Assembly: GCF_007748095.1 (NCBI RefSeq)
Contig: NZ_CP036287.1
Coordinates: forward strand, 4,836,001-4,900,000
Direction of reading: 5' to 3'
Length of the DNA stretch: 64,000 nt
Source of the DNA: Engelhardtia mirabilis
Lineage (GTDB): Bacteria > Planctomycetota > UBA1135 > GCA-002686595
Below the pieces are notes generated by a model. The model was not told where the DNA came from and made no database searches. It saw only the letters and a list, made by a program, of their open reading frames with translations. Below are positions 26,772 through 36,246 of this stretch, piece by piece. The position numbers and the translations under genes were made by a program. How positions within the stretch are numbered: the stretch's first letter is position 1; every line of letters starts with the position of its first letter.

Positions 26772-28910
26772 TCACTCGCTGACCATCGGGTCGAGGTCGC
26801 CCAGGATCGAGCGCGAGAGCTCGCCACCGGTCGGATCGTCCAACGCACCCAGGGCGCGCGCGGCTGCCGCACGGACCTGGATCGAGGCGTCCGAGGACAC
26901 CACGCCCGAGAGGGAACCGAAGGAGGCATTGTCGGGGCGAGCGCCACGGCGGAACAGGGCTGCCAGGCAGTCGGCGGCCGCGATGCGCGCGGCGTCGGTC
27001 CGATCACCGTCGGCAGCGACGCCCACGACCTTGTCGACCGAACTTCCGTCACCCACGCGGGCGAGGGCTCCGAGGGCCGGGATGGCGACCGCGTCGACAT
27101 CGCGACCGGCGGCAACGGCGAGCGAGTCGGCGGCACCGGCCAGGGCATCGGCGCGACCCGAGGCGGCCAGGGCATCGATCGCGGCGCAGGCCCGCGCCGC
27201 CAGGTCGTTGGCCATTTTCTGACCCTGGCTGAGGCGGTCGGTGAGCAGCGGCTCGACCGTCGAGGCCAGCTCGTCCGGGCTGGTGACGACGCCGGCGACT
27301 CGATCGCCGTAGGCGTCACCGAGCTCGGCGCTGCGGGTCAGGAGCACCACCGGCACGCCGTCCAGGTTGGGCTGGTTGGCCACCTGGTCGAGGATCCGGT
27401 CGGCGGTCAGGTCGCTCAGCTCGGAACCGACCAGCACGACGTCAGCCGAAGCCACGTCGAGGATCAGGCGCAGGCCGAGGACGCCGTTGGGCGCCACCGC
27501 GACGGACATCCCGCGACCACCGAGAGCCTCCGCCACGCGGCGGGCCCGGGCGGCGTCGCTGTCGATCACGATCGCCTGGCGCAGGACTTCCTGGCCGGCA
27601 CAGGCCGCGAGGGCGTCGACCGCGGCACCCATGGCACCACCGTCGGCGCCGCGCAGGGTCGCGTGGGCCACCGCCAGAGCGGCCTCGCCGCGCACGCGCA
27701 GCTCAGGCGAGCCGAGGGCCGCCCGCACGCCGTCGCCGATCGAATCGGCAGTGTCGGCCAGGGCGCGGAGCAGACCGACCGAGGCCGCCTCATCACCGGC
27801 TTCGAGGGCGATCCGCAGGGCCCCGTCGAGGGCCGCGGAGCCGACCGCGAGGGCCTGCAGGTGGCCGTTCTCGACGCGACTACGCATGTCGTCGGCGTCG
27901 CCGCCGGCGGCTTCGATGGCCTCGAGCTTGACGACCCCCTTCGCACCCGCGAGGGCGAGGGCGCTGCGGGCAGCGACCGAACTCGGATCCGCGTCGAGCG
28001 CGCGCGCCAGGCGACGCTTGGCGACCTCGAGGGCGAAGAAGGCGCCGTCGGTCTCGACACCGACCAGGCCGTCACCGCTCCAGCGCCAAACGACAGCGCT
28101 GCGGCCGTAGGGGCCGAGCACGCGATCGCGCTCGAGGGCGTAGTCGAGGCCCTCGGCCGTGAGCATGTCGGCGGCGCTGACCGCACCGCTGGCTTCACCG
28201 ACCATCGACGACAGGGCCTGCTCCGCGGCGAGGCGCACTTGGGTGTCCTCGTCGCCGCGGGCGAGCAGCATCAGGGTGCCCAGGGCCCGGCGATCGCCGA
28301 GACGACCCAGGGCCAGGGCCACGTGACGGCGCAGGCGCGGCTCGGGCGAGGAGGTCGCTTCGATCAGCGGCATGACCACGACGTGGCCCATCTCCTCGAG
28401 GGCGCGCATGAACAGCACTCGGCGCTCGTCGTTGCCGGCGTCACCGAGCGCCGGAAGCATGGCGGGCACCACGTACTCGCCGTGCTTGGCGGCCAGGGTC
28501 GCGGCGATCTGACGTCGAGCGATCACGTCGTCGGCGTTCTGCAGCAGTTGACCCAGCATCTGCCGGATAGCAGCCGGATCGTTCTGGGCCTCGGCGCGGC
28601 CGGCGCGGGCCAGCTCGAGGATGCGCTCGGCGGCGAGCTGCATCTGGCCCTCGCGGACCATCAGGTCGAGCCACACGTCGTTGTCGATGCTCTTCCAGAG
28701 CTGGTAGGCGTCCTCGCGCGACGGGTCGAGGGCCAGCACCTGCTGGAAAGCACTCACTGCCCCCTCGTCGTCGTTCTGCTCCAGAGCGCGCAGGCCCTGG
28801 CGGAACAGCTCCTGGACCTCGCTGTCCTGGAACGCGGCGGCACTAGGAGTGGCGACGGCGAGAGCGGCGGCCACGGTGAGCAGGCCGAGCGGCCGGCTGA
28901 ATCGCATCAT
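26772..28910 (-). CDS. Exported HEAT-repeat protein with a degenerate receiver-like domain
   Basis: ATG 28910 is chosen because AGAGGA lies about 6 bp upstream and the first ~27 residues form a Sec signal peptide (RPLGLLTVAAALAVATPSAAA). The frame stays open about 97 codons further upstream without a plausible start. The 712-residue protein has a short TPR-like start (ALEQNDDEGAVSAFQQVLALDP), HEAT repeats at about 100-230 (LRRHVALALGRLGD), a receiver-like domain at about 435-550, and HEAT repeats again to the end. The receiver-like part has AIVIDSDA and VPVVLLTRS, but Gly/Ser stands where the phospho-Asp belongs and the KP motif is lost. It is probably an extracytoplasmic scaffold; no enzyme activity is expected. 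Confidence 0.82.
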   Translation of the reverse strand: MMRFSRPLGLLTVAAALAVATPSAAAFQDSEVQELFRQGLRALEQNDDEGAVSAFQQVLALDPSREDAYQLWKSIDNDVWLDLMVREGQMQLAAERILELARAGRAEAQNDPAAIRQMLGQLLQNADDVIARRQIAATLAAKHGEYVVPAMLPALGDAGNDERRVLFMRALEEMGHVVVMPLIEATSSPEPRLRRHVALALGRLGDRRALGTLMLLARGDEDTQVRLAAEQALSSMVGEASGAVSAADMLTAEGLDYALERDRVLGPYGRSAVVWRWSGDGLVGVETDGAFFALEVAKRRLARALDADPSSVAARSALALAGAKGVVKLEAIEAAGGDADDMRSRVENGHLQALAVGSAALDGALRIALEAGDEAASVGLLRALADTADSIGDGVRAALGSPELRVRGEAALAVAHATLRGADGGAMGAAVDALAACAGQEVLRQAIVIDSDAARARRVAEALGGRGMSVAVAPNGVLGLRLILDVASADVVLVGSELSDLTADRILDQVANQPNLDGVPVVLLTRSAELGDAYGDRVAGVVTSPDELASTVEPLLTDRLSQGQKMANDLAARACAAIDALAASGRADALAGAADSLAVAAGRDVDAVAIPALGALARVGDGSSVDKVVGVAADGDRTDAARIAAADCLAALFRRGARPDNASFGSLSGVVSSDASIQVRAAAARALGALDDPTGGELSRSILGDLDPMVSE

Positions 28911-29416
28911 GTCGATCCTCTGCGCGAAAAGGGCGAAGCGACCAGTCGTCCGCGATGGGCGTCGGGTGTGAGTCACTTCGGAGTCGGATGGGGAGCCACC
29001 AGGCGCGAGGACGTAGCGCGCGGGCACGCAGACCTGACCGCCCGAGGGGCGGAGGCCGGCGGCAGCGCGGGTGGGGACGTGCCCGGCGGCGGCGCGAGTG
29101 GGTTGCGAGGGAACGGCTCCGCGGGACACTCGAGTCGCTGGTGGGCGAGTCGAGGGACCGACGAAGGCCGAGCTGGGGACGACCGCGCGGGAGGGATCCA
29201 CGCGCGATCGGAGGGCGGGATGATACCTGGGGGGTGGGGCCGGTCAAGGACGCCGGAGCCCACCTGCGCCCCGCTCTAACCCCACAACCGGCACCGGCAA
29301 CCACCTGGATCGAGAGTCCGCGGATCCCGCCGACCCTCCGACAAGGCCCGGAAGCCCCCGACGGCGCGCCGCCAGCTGCCTTGGCGCCCCCCCTTCCGGC
29401 GTGCCAGGATGCGGCC
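28911..29416. other. Intergenic region between divergent genes
   Basis: This 506-bp stretch separates the HEAT-repeat gene (minus) from the NtrC-family regulator (plus). Apart from AGAGGA next to the HEAT start it shows no recognisable gene. The frames that stay open here are Pro/Arg/Ser-rich in the manner of GC-rich non-coding DNA. Promoters for both genes are expected. Confidence 0.5.
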
Positions 29417-30862
29417 ATGCCCCCCCAGACATCCGCCGAGGGTCCCTCGGCCGAACCGCGCCGCCCCACCGTGCTGGTCGTGGACGACGACCCCGACATC
29501 CGTCTGGCCCTCGAGATGATCCTCAAGTACGAGGACTTCGAGGTCTGGACTGCCAAGGACGCCCGCGACGCCCTCGGGCGCCTCGACGAGGAGCAGGCCT
29601 CCGGTCGCCGGGCCGACGTGGTCCTGAGCGACGTGAAGATGCCCGGGATGGACGGTCTGGAACTCCTGGCGGAGCTGCGCTCCCGGCCCGGGGCTCCGCA
29701 AGTCGTCATGATCTCGGGCCACGCCGACATCGCCACGGCGGTCGAAGCCGTCCGCAAGGGGGCCGCCGACTTCCTCGAGAAGCCCCTGGAGCAGAACCGC
29801 GTCGTGGTCAGCCTGCGCAGCGCAATGCGCCAAGGGCGATTGACGCGCGAGAACGCGGGCCTGCGCCGGGCCCTGGGCGACCAGTGGGACCTGGTCGGCG
29901 AGAGCGCGACCTGGCGCGCGGTGGTCGACCAGGTGAAGCGCCTGGCGGCCGTGGACGCCCCGGTCCTCTTGACGGGCGAGAACGGCACCGGCAAGGAAGT
30001 CGTGGCGCGCAACCTACACCTCCTGGGTCCGCGCTCCGACGGGCCATTCGTGCCGGTCAACTGCGCCGCGATCCCGTCGGAGTTGATCGAGTCGGAGCTC
30101 TTCGGCCACGAGAAGGGCAGCTTCACCGGGGCCCACGAGCGCCGGGTGGGCCACTTCGAGGCGGCGGACGGGGGCACCCTGTTCCTGGACGAGATCGGGG
30201 ACATGCCCCTGGCGGCCCAGGCGACGGTGCTGCGCGCCCTGGAGACCCACGAGGTGACCCGCGTGGGCGGCTCGAGCCCCAAGCGGGTCAACATCCGGGT
30301 CGTGGCGGCGACCAACGCCGACCTGGCCCAGGCGGTGGAGGACGGTCGCTTCCGGATGGACCTCTTCTATCGCCTCAACGTCGTGCCCCTGCGGCTGCCG
30401 CCCCTGCGCGAGCGGCCCGACGACGTGGCGGTGCTGGCCCACTCGTTCCTGGAACGCCAGGCCCGCCGGCTCGGCCGTGCGGCCCTGACCCTCGACGAGG
30501 ACGCCCGCGCCCTGCTGCGGACCCTCGACTTCCCGGGCAACGTGCGCCAGCTCAAGAACCTGCTCGACGGCGCGTCGGTCTTCGCCGAGGGCGACCGCCT
30601 CACGCGGGCGGACATCGAGGGCGTGCTGGCCAACGGCCCCGGCCTCGCCGCGCCCAGGACCTCGACGACGACGGTCACGGCGGACGGCGAGGACCCGTTC
30701 GACGCCCCCACCTTCGAGGAGTTCAAGAACCTCTCCGAGGCCGCCTTCTTCCGGCGCAAGCTGGTCGAGAACGAGGGCAACGTGAAGCGCACCGCCGAGA
30801 ACCTCGGCATGCAACGCAGCCACCTCTACAAGAAGCTGGACCGCTACGGCCTGAAGGACTGA
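29417..30862 (+). CDS. Sigma-54-dependent response regulator, NtrC family
   Basis: ATG 29417 gives 481 residues. The receiver domain (about 18-135) has VVDDDP and phospho-Asp72 in VVLSDVKMPGMDG. The AAA+ domain (about 157-390) has Walker A GENGTGKE (187-194), the sigma-54 contact loop GSFTGA (234-239) and Walker B TLFLDEIGD. A C-terminal Fis-type helix-turn-helix (NVKRTAENLGMQRSHLYKKL) ends the protein. All residues needed for phosphorylation, ATP hydrolysis and sigma-54 activation are present. The layout resembles NtrX/AtoC. No histidine kinase gene is adjacent, so the signal is unknown. A possible sigma-54 element lies upstream of the nos operon in this window, but there is no direct evidence of a link. 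Confidence 0.95.
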   Translation: MPPQTSAEGPSAEPRRPTVLVVDDDPDIRLALEMILKYEDFEVWTAKDARDALGRLDEEQASGRRADVVLSDVKMPGMDGLELLAELRSRPGAPQVVMISGHADIATAVEAVRKGAADFLEKPLEQNRVVVSLRSAMRQGRLTRENAGLRRALGDQWDLVGESATWRAVVDQVKRLAAVDAPVLLTGENGTGKEVVARNLHLLGPRSDGPFVPVNCAAIPSELIESELFGHEKGSFTGAHERRVGHFEAADGGTLFLDEIGDMPLAAQATVLRALETHEVTRVGGSSPKRVNIRVVAATNADLAQAVEDGRFRMDLFYRLNVVPLRLPPLRERPDDVAVLAHSFLERQARRLGRAALTLDEDARALLRTLDFPGNVRQLKNLLDGASVFAEGDRLTRADIEGVLANGPGLAAPRTSTTTVTADGEDPFDAPTFEEFKNLSEAAFFRRKLVENEGNVKRTAENLGMQRSHLYKKLDRYGLKD

Positions 30863-30944
30863 CGGGTCCTGCGGGCCGAGCGGTCCAGGTGACGGCTCGA
30901 TGCTGCGCGCTCACGCACCCAGTGCTGCGCTCACGCCCACCGCG

Positions 30945-31787
30945 TCAGGGGATCTTCAGCACCGTGCCCTCGGGCACCCGATCGGGGCTGTCGAGGACGT
31001 CGCGGTTGTGGTCGTAGATGCGACGCCAGAGGGTGCCCTTGCCGTAGTAGGCAGCGGCGATCGTCGACAGAGACTCCCCATTGACGACCGTGTGCAGGAC
31101 CTCGGTGGTGCCGAGTTCTTCGTCGGCGGCGATCGGCTCGGGGGTGCTGACGTTGCGGATGCGCGGCGCGGGGCGCGAGGGGCGCGCTTCATATGAGTGG
31201 TCGCGGGTCGGCGACGGCCGAGCGTCGATCGGGACCAGCAGCTCGTCCCCGGAGGTCAGGACCTCGAGCCCCTCGTTGTTGGCGCGAATCACGTTGGCGT
31301 ATTCGACGCTCCCGTAGAGGTCGCGGGCCAGGGACGAGAAGGTCTCGCTACCGTCACAGGTGTACAGGGCGAAGCCGGTGATCACCGTCTCGGCCAGGGC
31401 GTCGACCTGGCGCAGCCGGCCCTTCGGCAGGCCGCTGCTGTCGATCCCGCCGCTGTCGATTCCGCGACCGCTGGACTCGGCCTTGGGCTCAACGTCCGCG
31501 CTCAGCAGGGGCGGGGCAGAGCCACTCCCCGACGAGGAGCCCTTCGCAGCCCGGTCGGTGCCTCGCCCGGATGCGGGGCGAGCCGATCCCCCGAGGTCCG
31601 CGAGATCCAACTCGGTCCCGCTCTGGGCGGGCACCAGGGGCATCTGCTCTCCAAAGCGGTTGGCGATGCTGTCCGAGGGGGTGTCCCCGTCGGCTTGGAC
31701 AGTCTTGGTCGAATTGAGCGAGACGGCGAGGACGACCCCTGAGAGGAAGATCACCGTCAAGACAAACAGCTTCTCGAGGTTGCCCAT
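30945..31787 (-). CDS. Membrane-anchored protein with two LysM domains
   Basis: ATG 31787 (MGNLEKLFVLTVIFLSGVVL) gives 280 residues with an N-terminal membrane anchor; an ATG at 31823 would add 12 residues. A Ser/Gly-rich linker (about 40-110) leads to a first, weaker LysM (TFSSLARDLYGSVEYANVIRAN) and a second, typical LysM at the C-terminus (VVNGESLSTIAAAYYGKGTL, then LDSPDRVPEGTVLKIP). LysM domains bind peptidoglycan or related glycans. The protein probably sits in the inner membrane facing the periplasm. It is divergent from the GT-C gene by 294 bp. Confidence 0.85.
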   Translation of the reverse strand: MGNLEKLFVLTVIFLSGVVLAVSLNSTKTVQADGDTPSDSIANRFGEQMPLVPAQSGTELDLADLGGSARPASGRGTDRAAKGSSSGSGSAPPLLSADVEPKAESSGRGIDSGGIDSSGLPKGRLRQVDALAETVITGFALYTCDGSETFSSLARDLYGSVEYANVIRANNEGLEVLTSGDELLVPIDARPSPTRDHSYEARPSRPAPRIRNVSTPEPIAADEELGTTEVLHTVVNGESLSTIAAAYYGKGTLWRRIYDHNRDVLDSPDRVPEGTVLKIP

Positions 31788-32081
31788 ACGCGTCGCGCGA
31801 CAGGAGCACTGCCGCCGCCACAAGTCACTTAGAGACAGAGAGTTGCAGCCAGAGAGAGGTCGGAACCACCCGACGAACCAAGACTCCGGTGCGAGGGGCC
31901 AGTGTTCGACCGCCCCCCACCCGAGTCAAAACAAAACCAAGGCCCCAGGGCGCCCGACCCACCAAATGTTGCGTTGTGGGACAAGCGGTGCGCTGTATCC
32001 GGTGGCCTGCCCGGCCGGATTCGCCTCCGAACTGGCCCGCGGGCGCGGACCGACCCGGAGGCCGCTATCGTTGGGCGCCCC
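31788..32081. other. Intergenic region between divergent genes
   Basis: This stretch separates the LysM gene and the GT-C membrane gene. It contains purine-rich short runs (AGAGACAGAGAG and AGAGAGAGG near 31830-31860) and locally lower GC than its flanks, as expected for promoters. No RNA gene or palindrome was recognised. Confidence 0.4.
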
Positions 32082-34448
32082 ATGCCCTCTGCGACCAGCG
32101 ACCCGGGAGCCTACCCCCCGCCCCCGCCCGTCTACCCGCCCCCCCGGGAGGGCATTCGCGCCGCGGAGATCCGAGCCGCGGGGGGCGCCGAGGCCCGCGA
32201 CCTGCGCCTGACCGACCCCTGGCTCGTGTTGGTCCTGGCCCTGGCCCTGGCCGGACAGGTCCTGGTCTGGTCCCAGATCAGCGGCTACCGCCTGGCGGAC
32301 AGCGCCGAGTACATGGAGCGCGCGTTCGAAGTCGCCCAGGGCCGGGCCCTGGACCCGTCGACCATGCGCTCGTTCGCCTTCTCGGCGCTGCTGGTGCCCT
32401 ACTTCTGGGTTGCCGACCTGTTCGGGATCACGGACCTGCGCGGCGTCGTGCACGCGATCCGCGCGACCCAGATGTTCTTCGGACTGGCCGCGGTGTTGGT
32501 CGTGGCGCGTATGGGCGCGCGACTCTTCGGACGCGCCGGCGGCCTGGCCTGTGGCGCCCTGCTGGCGGTCAATCCCGTCTTCGCCCAGTACACGGTCACG
32601 CCCCTGTCCGCGTCGGCGGCGATGCTGTTCGTGGTGCTCGGCATGGCCGGCATGGAACGAGCGAGCGAGCCCGAGCGCGCCACCCTGCGACGCGGCCTGA
32701 CCACCGGCCTGTGGTTCGGCGGCTCGATCCTGATGGCCTTCCAGTGCATCCCGGTCGCCGCCGCGTTCATCGCCTTCGCGCCCCTGCGACGGGCTTGGCG
32801 CCGACCGGGGCACCTGGTCGGTCTGGTCTGTGGAGTGGCGGTCATGCTGCTCGCCCAGGCCACCCTCGACTGGTGGATGTTCGGCACCTTCGCGTCCGCG
32901 CTGCAGGCCTACGTGGTGCAGAACGCCGGGTACATCGGGGCCAACCTGCTGCGTCAGATCGGCCTCGAGGACTTCGCGATCAAGATCTACCTCGCCATCG
33001 ACGAGGCCCACGCCAAGACAGGTAACGTCGCGAGCACGACCCAGGGCGTGTCGATGTACCCGCGCGACTGGTACCTGACGCAATTGACGTCGTTGTGTGT
33101 GGTCGTGCCTGCCGCGATCTGTGCGGGCGTCGGCGTGCTGCGCGCGCTGCGTCGTCCGCGCTGGATCCTGGTCGCGACTCTGGTCGTGCTGGCCGCCAAC
33201 GTACTGGTGCTGAGCACCAAGGGTTCGAAGAGCTTTCGCCTTTGGGTGCCGCTGCTGCCGCTGATCGCGCTACTGGCCGGCGGTGGCTGGGCCTGGTTGT
33301 TCGCGGGAGGAGGCGGGGCTCTGGGGCGTGTGCGCTCTTCGCTCGGTGTGCTCACGCTCGCCCTCGGTTCGCTCCTGGGCGCACGCATCGTGCTGGACAC
33401 GAACCTGTCGCAGTTCAGCGGTTACTGGAAAGCGATGGAGATCGTCAACGCCCACGCGCGGCCCAGTCGCGGCGAGATCGTCGTGGGCAGCGCCTACCAC
33501 TGGGCCGCCGACTTCCGGGCCAGGGAAGGCGTGCGGCTGCTGAAGCTGCGCGAGCACATCGATCGCTGGCCGAACCTCGACGCCGAACAACGCGCCAACC
33601 TGCTGGCGGGATTCGCCGACCTGGACTGGTACGTGGGTCACGGGCAGACCCTGTTCCAGGACCCTGAGATCCTGCGCGCCGTGAACGAGCTGTTCGAGGT
33701 CCACGCGGTCCTCGACGACCGCGAGACCTACGAGGACCTGCAACCGATCTACGTCCTGAAGCGGCGCACGGGGGATCCCGACGCGCGCACCTTCTTCGAG
33801 GTCTTCACGGACACCGCCGGGGGCCAGCCCAACTTCCCGCCCCTGTACCAATCGCGCATCCAGCACCCGCGCAGCGTCCGCTACCGTCGCCCCGACGCCG
33901 ACGGCACCGTGTCGGAGATGGTCTTCTTGGGCTTCGACGTGGACCCGAGCATGGTGGACGGGCAACAGGCCTGGGTCACCTACCACTGGTACGCCGGGCC
34001 GCTGCACGGGCGTCGCTACCAGATCATCGACTCCCTCACCGACCGACGCGGCGGCGGGTTCTTCAACAACCACGAGCCCGGCATGGGCGCCTGCCCCACC
34101 ACCGAGTGGAGCGAGGGCTCGATCGTGCGCGAGAGTTTCCTGACGCGCATCGCCCCCGACCCCTGGAGCTTCGGCGGCGCCTACCGCCGGGGCGAGTTGA
34201 TGCCGGTGGACCTGTGGATCGCTGTGGTCGAGATCGACGCGGCGGGCGAGCAGATCGGCGGCCTCAACCCGCACCTGCCTTCCACCGCCGGGCCGATCTC
34301 GCGCGTGCCGGGCCCCGGTGGCTGGGCCAGCCTCAACGGGCACCGCTGGAGTCCCCAGGCACAGCTCCAGGTGGGCGGCTTCTGGATGCCGGTGATCGAC
34401 GAGCGGCGCGTCCCGGACGACGGTCGGATGATCCAGGCCCAGCCCTGA
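32082..34448 (+). CDS. Polytopic GT-C-type membrane protein, probable glycosyltransferase
   Basis: ATG 32082 gives 788 residues; the frame is open upstream to 31902 but that part does not look coding. A Pro-rich cytoplasmic start precedes about ten membrane segments (roughly residues 50-450). The first loop carries DSAEYMERA, matching the acidic loop-1 position of GT39/ArnT/PIG-type dolichyl or polyprenyl-phosphate sugar transferases. A soluble C-terminal part of about 330 residues (HIDRWPNL onward) is probably extracytoplasmic. By fold it would transfer a sugar from a lipid carrier to an exported acceptor. The acceptor is unknown, and it may be a non-enzymatic relative. Confidence 0.7.
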   Translation: MPSATSDPGAYPPPPPVYPPPREGIRAAEIRAAGGAEARDLRLTDPWLVLVLALALAGQVLVWSQISGYRLADSAEYMERAFEVAQGRALDPSTMRSFAFSALLVPYFWVADLFGITDLRGVVHAIRATQMFFGLAAVLVVARMGARLFGRAGGLACGALLAVNPVFAQYTVTPLSASAAMLFVVLGMAGMERASEPERATLRRGLTTGLWFGGSILMAFQCIPVAAAFIAFAPLRRAWRRPGHLVGLVCGVAVMLLAQATLDWWMFGTFASALQAYVVQNAGYIGANLLRQIGLEDFAIKIYLAIDEAHAKTGNVASTTQGVSMYPRDWYLTQLTSLCVVVPAAICAGVGVLRALRRPRWILVATLVVLAANVLVLSTKGSKSFRLWVPLLPLIALLAGGGWAWLFAGGGGALGRVRSSLGVLTLALGSLLGARIVLDTNLSQFSGYWKAMEIVNAHARPSRGEIVVGSAYHWAADFRAREGVRLLKLREHIDRWPNLDAEQRANLLAGFADLDWYVGHGQTLFQDPEILRAVNELFEVHAVLDDRETYEDLQPIYVLKRRTGDPDARTFFEVFTDTAGGQPNFPPLYQSRIQHPRSVRYRRPDADGTVSEMVFLGFDVDPSMVDGQQAWVTYHWYAGPLHGRRYQIIDSLTDRRGGGFFNNHEPGMGACPTTEWSEGSIVRESFLTRIAPDPWSFGGAYRRGELMPVDLWIAVVEIDAAGEQIGGLNPHLPSTAGPISRVPGPGGWASLNGHRWSPQAQLQVGGFWMPVIDERRVPDDGRMIQAQP

Positions 34449-34670
34449 CGGGTCCTTCGATCGACATCCGATCGCAGCGGGCCGACTTTTGGCCCGGCGC
34501 GGCCCGAGGCTCCTCCGGCGCGCTTGTTCGCGCCCGGCGACCCGCGCTATCCTCCCGGGTCGCTCAGCGGGCGCGCGGCGCCCCGCGACCGCTCCAGTCG
34601 AGGCTGCAAGGTGCCCGCCCTGCAATCCCCCCGTCGCGACGCCCCACTCCGTCGAGACTTCGAGACGCCC

Positions 34671-35252
34671 GTGAACCTGACTCACCCGATCGAGTTCGTG
34701 CATCGCCCGCAATCCGCCGACCGAGCTCGCGGAGTGCGCGGGTCCTTCTTCCTGACGGTCCTACTCGGCTTGACAGCGCTCCTGACGAGCTGCGCCAGCA
34801 CGGGCAAGGGTGACGAGCTCGCCGCGCGCGTGACCATGCGCCAGTTCACCGGCAATGCGATTTCGATCGAGCTGCGCAGCGAGTCGCACACCGACGCCGT
34901 CGATTTCTATTCGCGCGCGCGCGACACGGCCAACGTGAAGATCGTGCCCGACGGGCTGATGGACGCCCTGCTGCGCGACCTCGAGCAGTACCACTTCGAC
35001 GACTTCGCCCAACCCGGTCCGGGGCCCTCGAACGGTCTGAGCGGCGCGACCAAGGTGATCGAGGTCGAGGTCGACGGAGTGGTCCGTCACGTGGCCTCGC
35101 ACCCCAACGCCAGCAACGAGCAGCGCAGCGCGGTGGTCGGGATGGCCACCTTCCTGAGCCTGGCCTTCAGCAACGTGCGTGGCTTCCAGTCCATCGAAGA
35201 CGCCCAGAACAAGGGCGCGTTCTCGGGCTCAGGTCCGGGGATCGAAGGCTGA
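34671..35252 (+). CDS. Putative lipoprotein
   Basis: GTG 34671 gives 193 residues. A hydrophobic stretch (FFLTVLLGLTALL) is followed by a lipobox (LTSC, cysteine near residue 42), so lipid anchoring at the membrane is likely. The mature part has no recognisable domain; it contains ISIELRSESHTDAVDFYSRA and GATKVIEVEVDGVVRHV. The frame is open upstream to 34524, but that section is Arg/Pro-rich and unlike coding sequence. It lies 136 bp before kdsB. I do not recognise the family. Confidence 0.7.
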   Translation: MNLTHPIEFVHRPQSADRARGVRGSFFLTVLLGLTALLTSCASTGKGDELAARVTMRQFTGNAISIELRSESHTDAVDFYSRARDTANVKIVPDGLMDALLRDLEQYHFDDFAQPGPGPSNGLSGATKVIEVEVDGVVRHVASHPNASNEQRSAVVGMATFLSLAFSNVRGFQSIEDAQNKGAFSGSGPGIEG

Positions 35253-35388
35253 GACCGTGACCTCGCCGACCACCGAATCCGACCTGGTGACGCTTCCGGC
35301 CGATGGGGCCGCGCGTCCGGGACGCCGACCGGCCTGCGGCCGGGCCCGGTGGTCGACCCAACGCCCCGGCGAAGAGCTCTGAGCCGCC

Positions 35389-36246
35389 GTGTCGGTGGAC
35401 AGCAGAACGACGACGCCCGGCCCGGCCGGCGCGTCGCCGCGCGCCCTGGCGATCGTCCCCGCCCGGCTCGGGTCGACCCGCCTGCCGCGTAAGGTCCTGC
35501 TGCGAGAGACCGGTCGCTACCTGTTCGAGCACACCGTCGCCAACGCCCGGCGCTGCGGTGCCCTCGAGCGGGTGATCCTGGCCACCGACTCCGAAGAGGT
35601 GCTGCGTGCCGCTGCGGAGGTCGACGTCGAGGCCGTCATGACCGACCCGGCCCACCCCAGCGGCACCGATCGCGTGCGCGAGGCCCTGGCCGCCCTGGCG
35701 GGGCCCGAGCCGGAGGTGGTGGTCAACGTCCAGGCGGACGAGCCGGACCTGGACCCGGGTGACCTCACGCGACTGGTTGCCGCTTTCCGCGACCCCCAGG
35801 TGCGCCTGGCGACCCTGTCGATTGCCATCGACGCCGCCGAGGACTTCACGCGCCCCGAGGTGGTCAAGGTCGTGACCGACGCCGCCGGGCGCGCGCTCTA
35901 CTTCTCGCGCGCCCCCATTCCCGCCCGAGGTCACGGAGGCGACTCGCCGCGGGCCCACAGGCACCTGGGCGTATACGCTTACCGCCCGGAGGCGCTGCAC
36001 GCGTTCTGCGACGCGCAACCGGGTGTGCTGGAGCAAACCGAGAAGCTCGAACAGCTCCGCTGGCTCGAAGCCGGCGGGACGATTCACGTGCTCCCCGCGA
36101 CGCGGGCGCCCCGTGGCATCGACACGCCCGAGGACTACCGCGCCTTCGTGTCCCGCTGCCGACGCGCTCCCCTCGCCGACTCCCCCCTGGCCGGCGACCC
36201 CCCGCCTGAATCCTCGACTGGCCCACCGGCCGCTCAACCAGCATGA
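35389..36246 (+). CDS. kdsB: 3-deoxy-manno-octulosonate cytidylyltransferase
   Basis: GTG 35389 gives 285 residues. The nucleotide-binding motif is IVPARLGSTRLPRK. VNVQADEPDLDP provides the metal/CTP-binding Asp, and YFSRAPIP, GVYAYRPEAL and LEQLRWLEAG are typical KdsB blocks, as is the terminal GIDTPEDYRA. The enzyme activates Kdo with CTP to CMP-Kdo for lipid A-linked sugar synthesis. That implies a Gram-negative outer membrane with Kdo. A Pro/Ser-rich tail of about 25 residues exceeds the family length. Its stop overlaps the pyrG start by 4 bp, coupling the enzyme to CTP production. Confidence 0.93.
   Translation: MSVDSRTTTPGPAGASPRALAIVPARLGSTRLPRKVLLRETGRYLFEHTVANARRCGALERVILATDSEEVLRAAAEVDVEAVMTDPAHPSGTDRVREALAALAGPEPEVVVNVQADEPDLDPGDLTRLVAAFRDPQVRLATLSIAIDAAEDFTRPEVVKVVTDAAGRALYFSRAPIPARGHGGDSPRAHRHLGVYAYRPEALHAFCDAQPGVLEQTEKLEQLRWLEAGGTIHVLPATRAPRGIDTPEDYRAFVSRCRRAPLADSPLAGDPPPESSTGPPAAQPA

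Noticed and set aside
28973..29263. A 96-codon minus-strand frame in the gap before the NtrC-family gene
   Set aside because: It is Pro/Ser/Arg-rich with no ribosome site or motif, typical of chance frames in GC-rich DNA.
35389..36246. CMP-sialic acid synthetase (NeuA) instead of KdsB
   Set aside because: The LEQLRWLEAG, SRAPIP and GIDTPEDYRA blocks are of the KdsB type.
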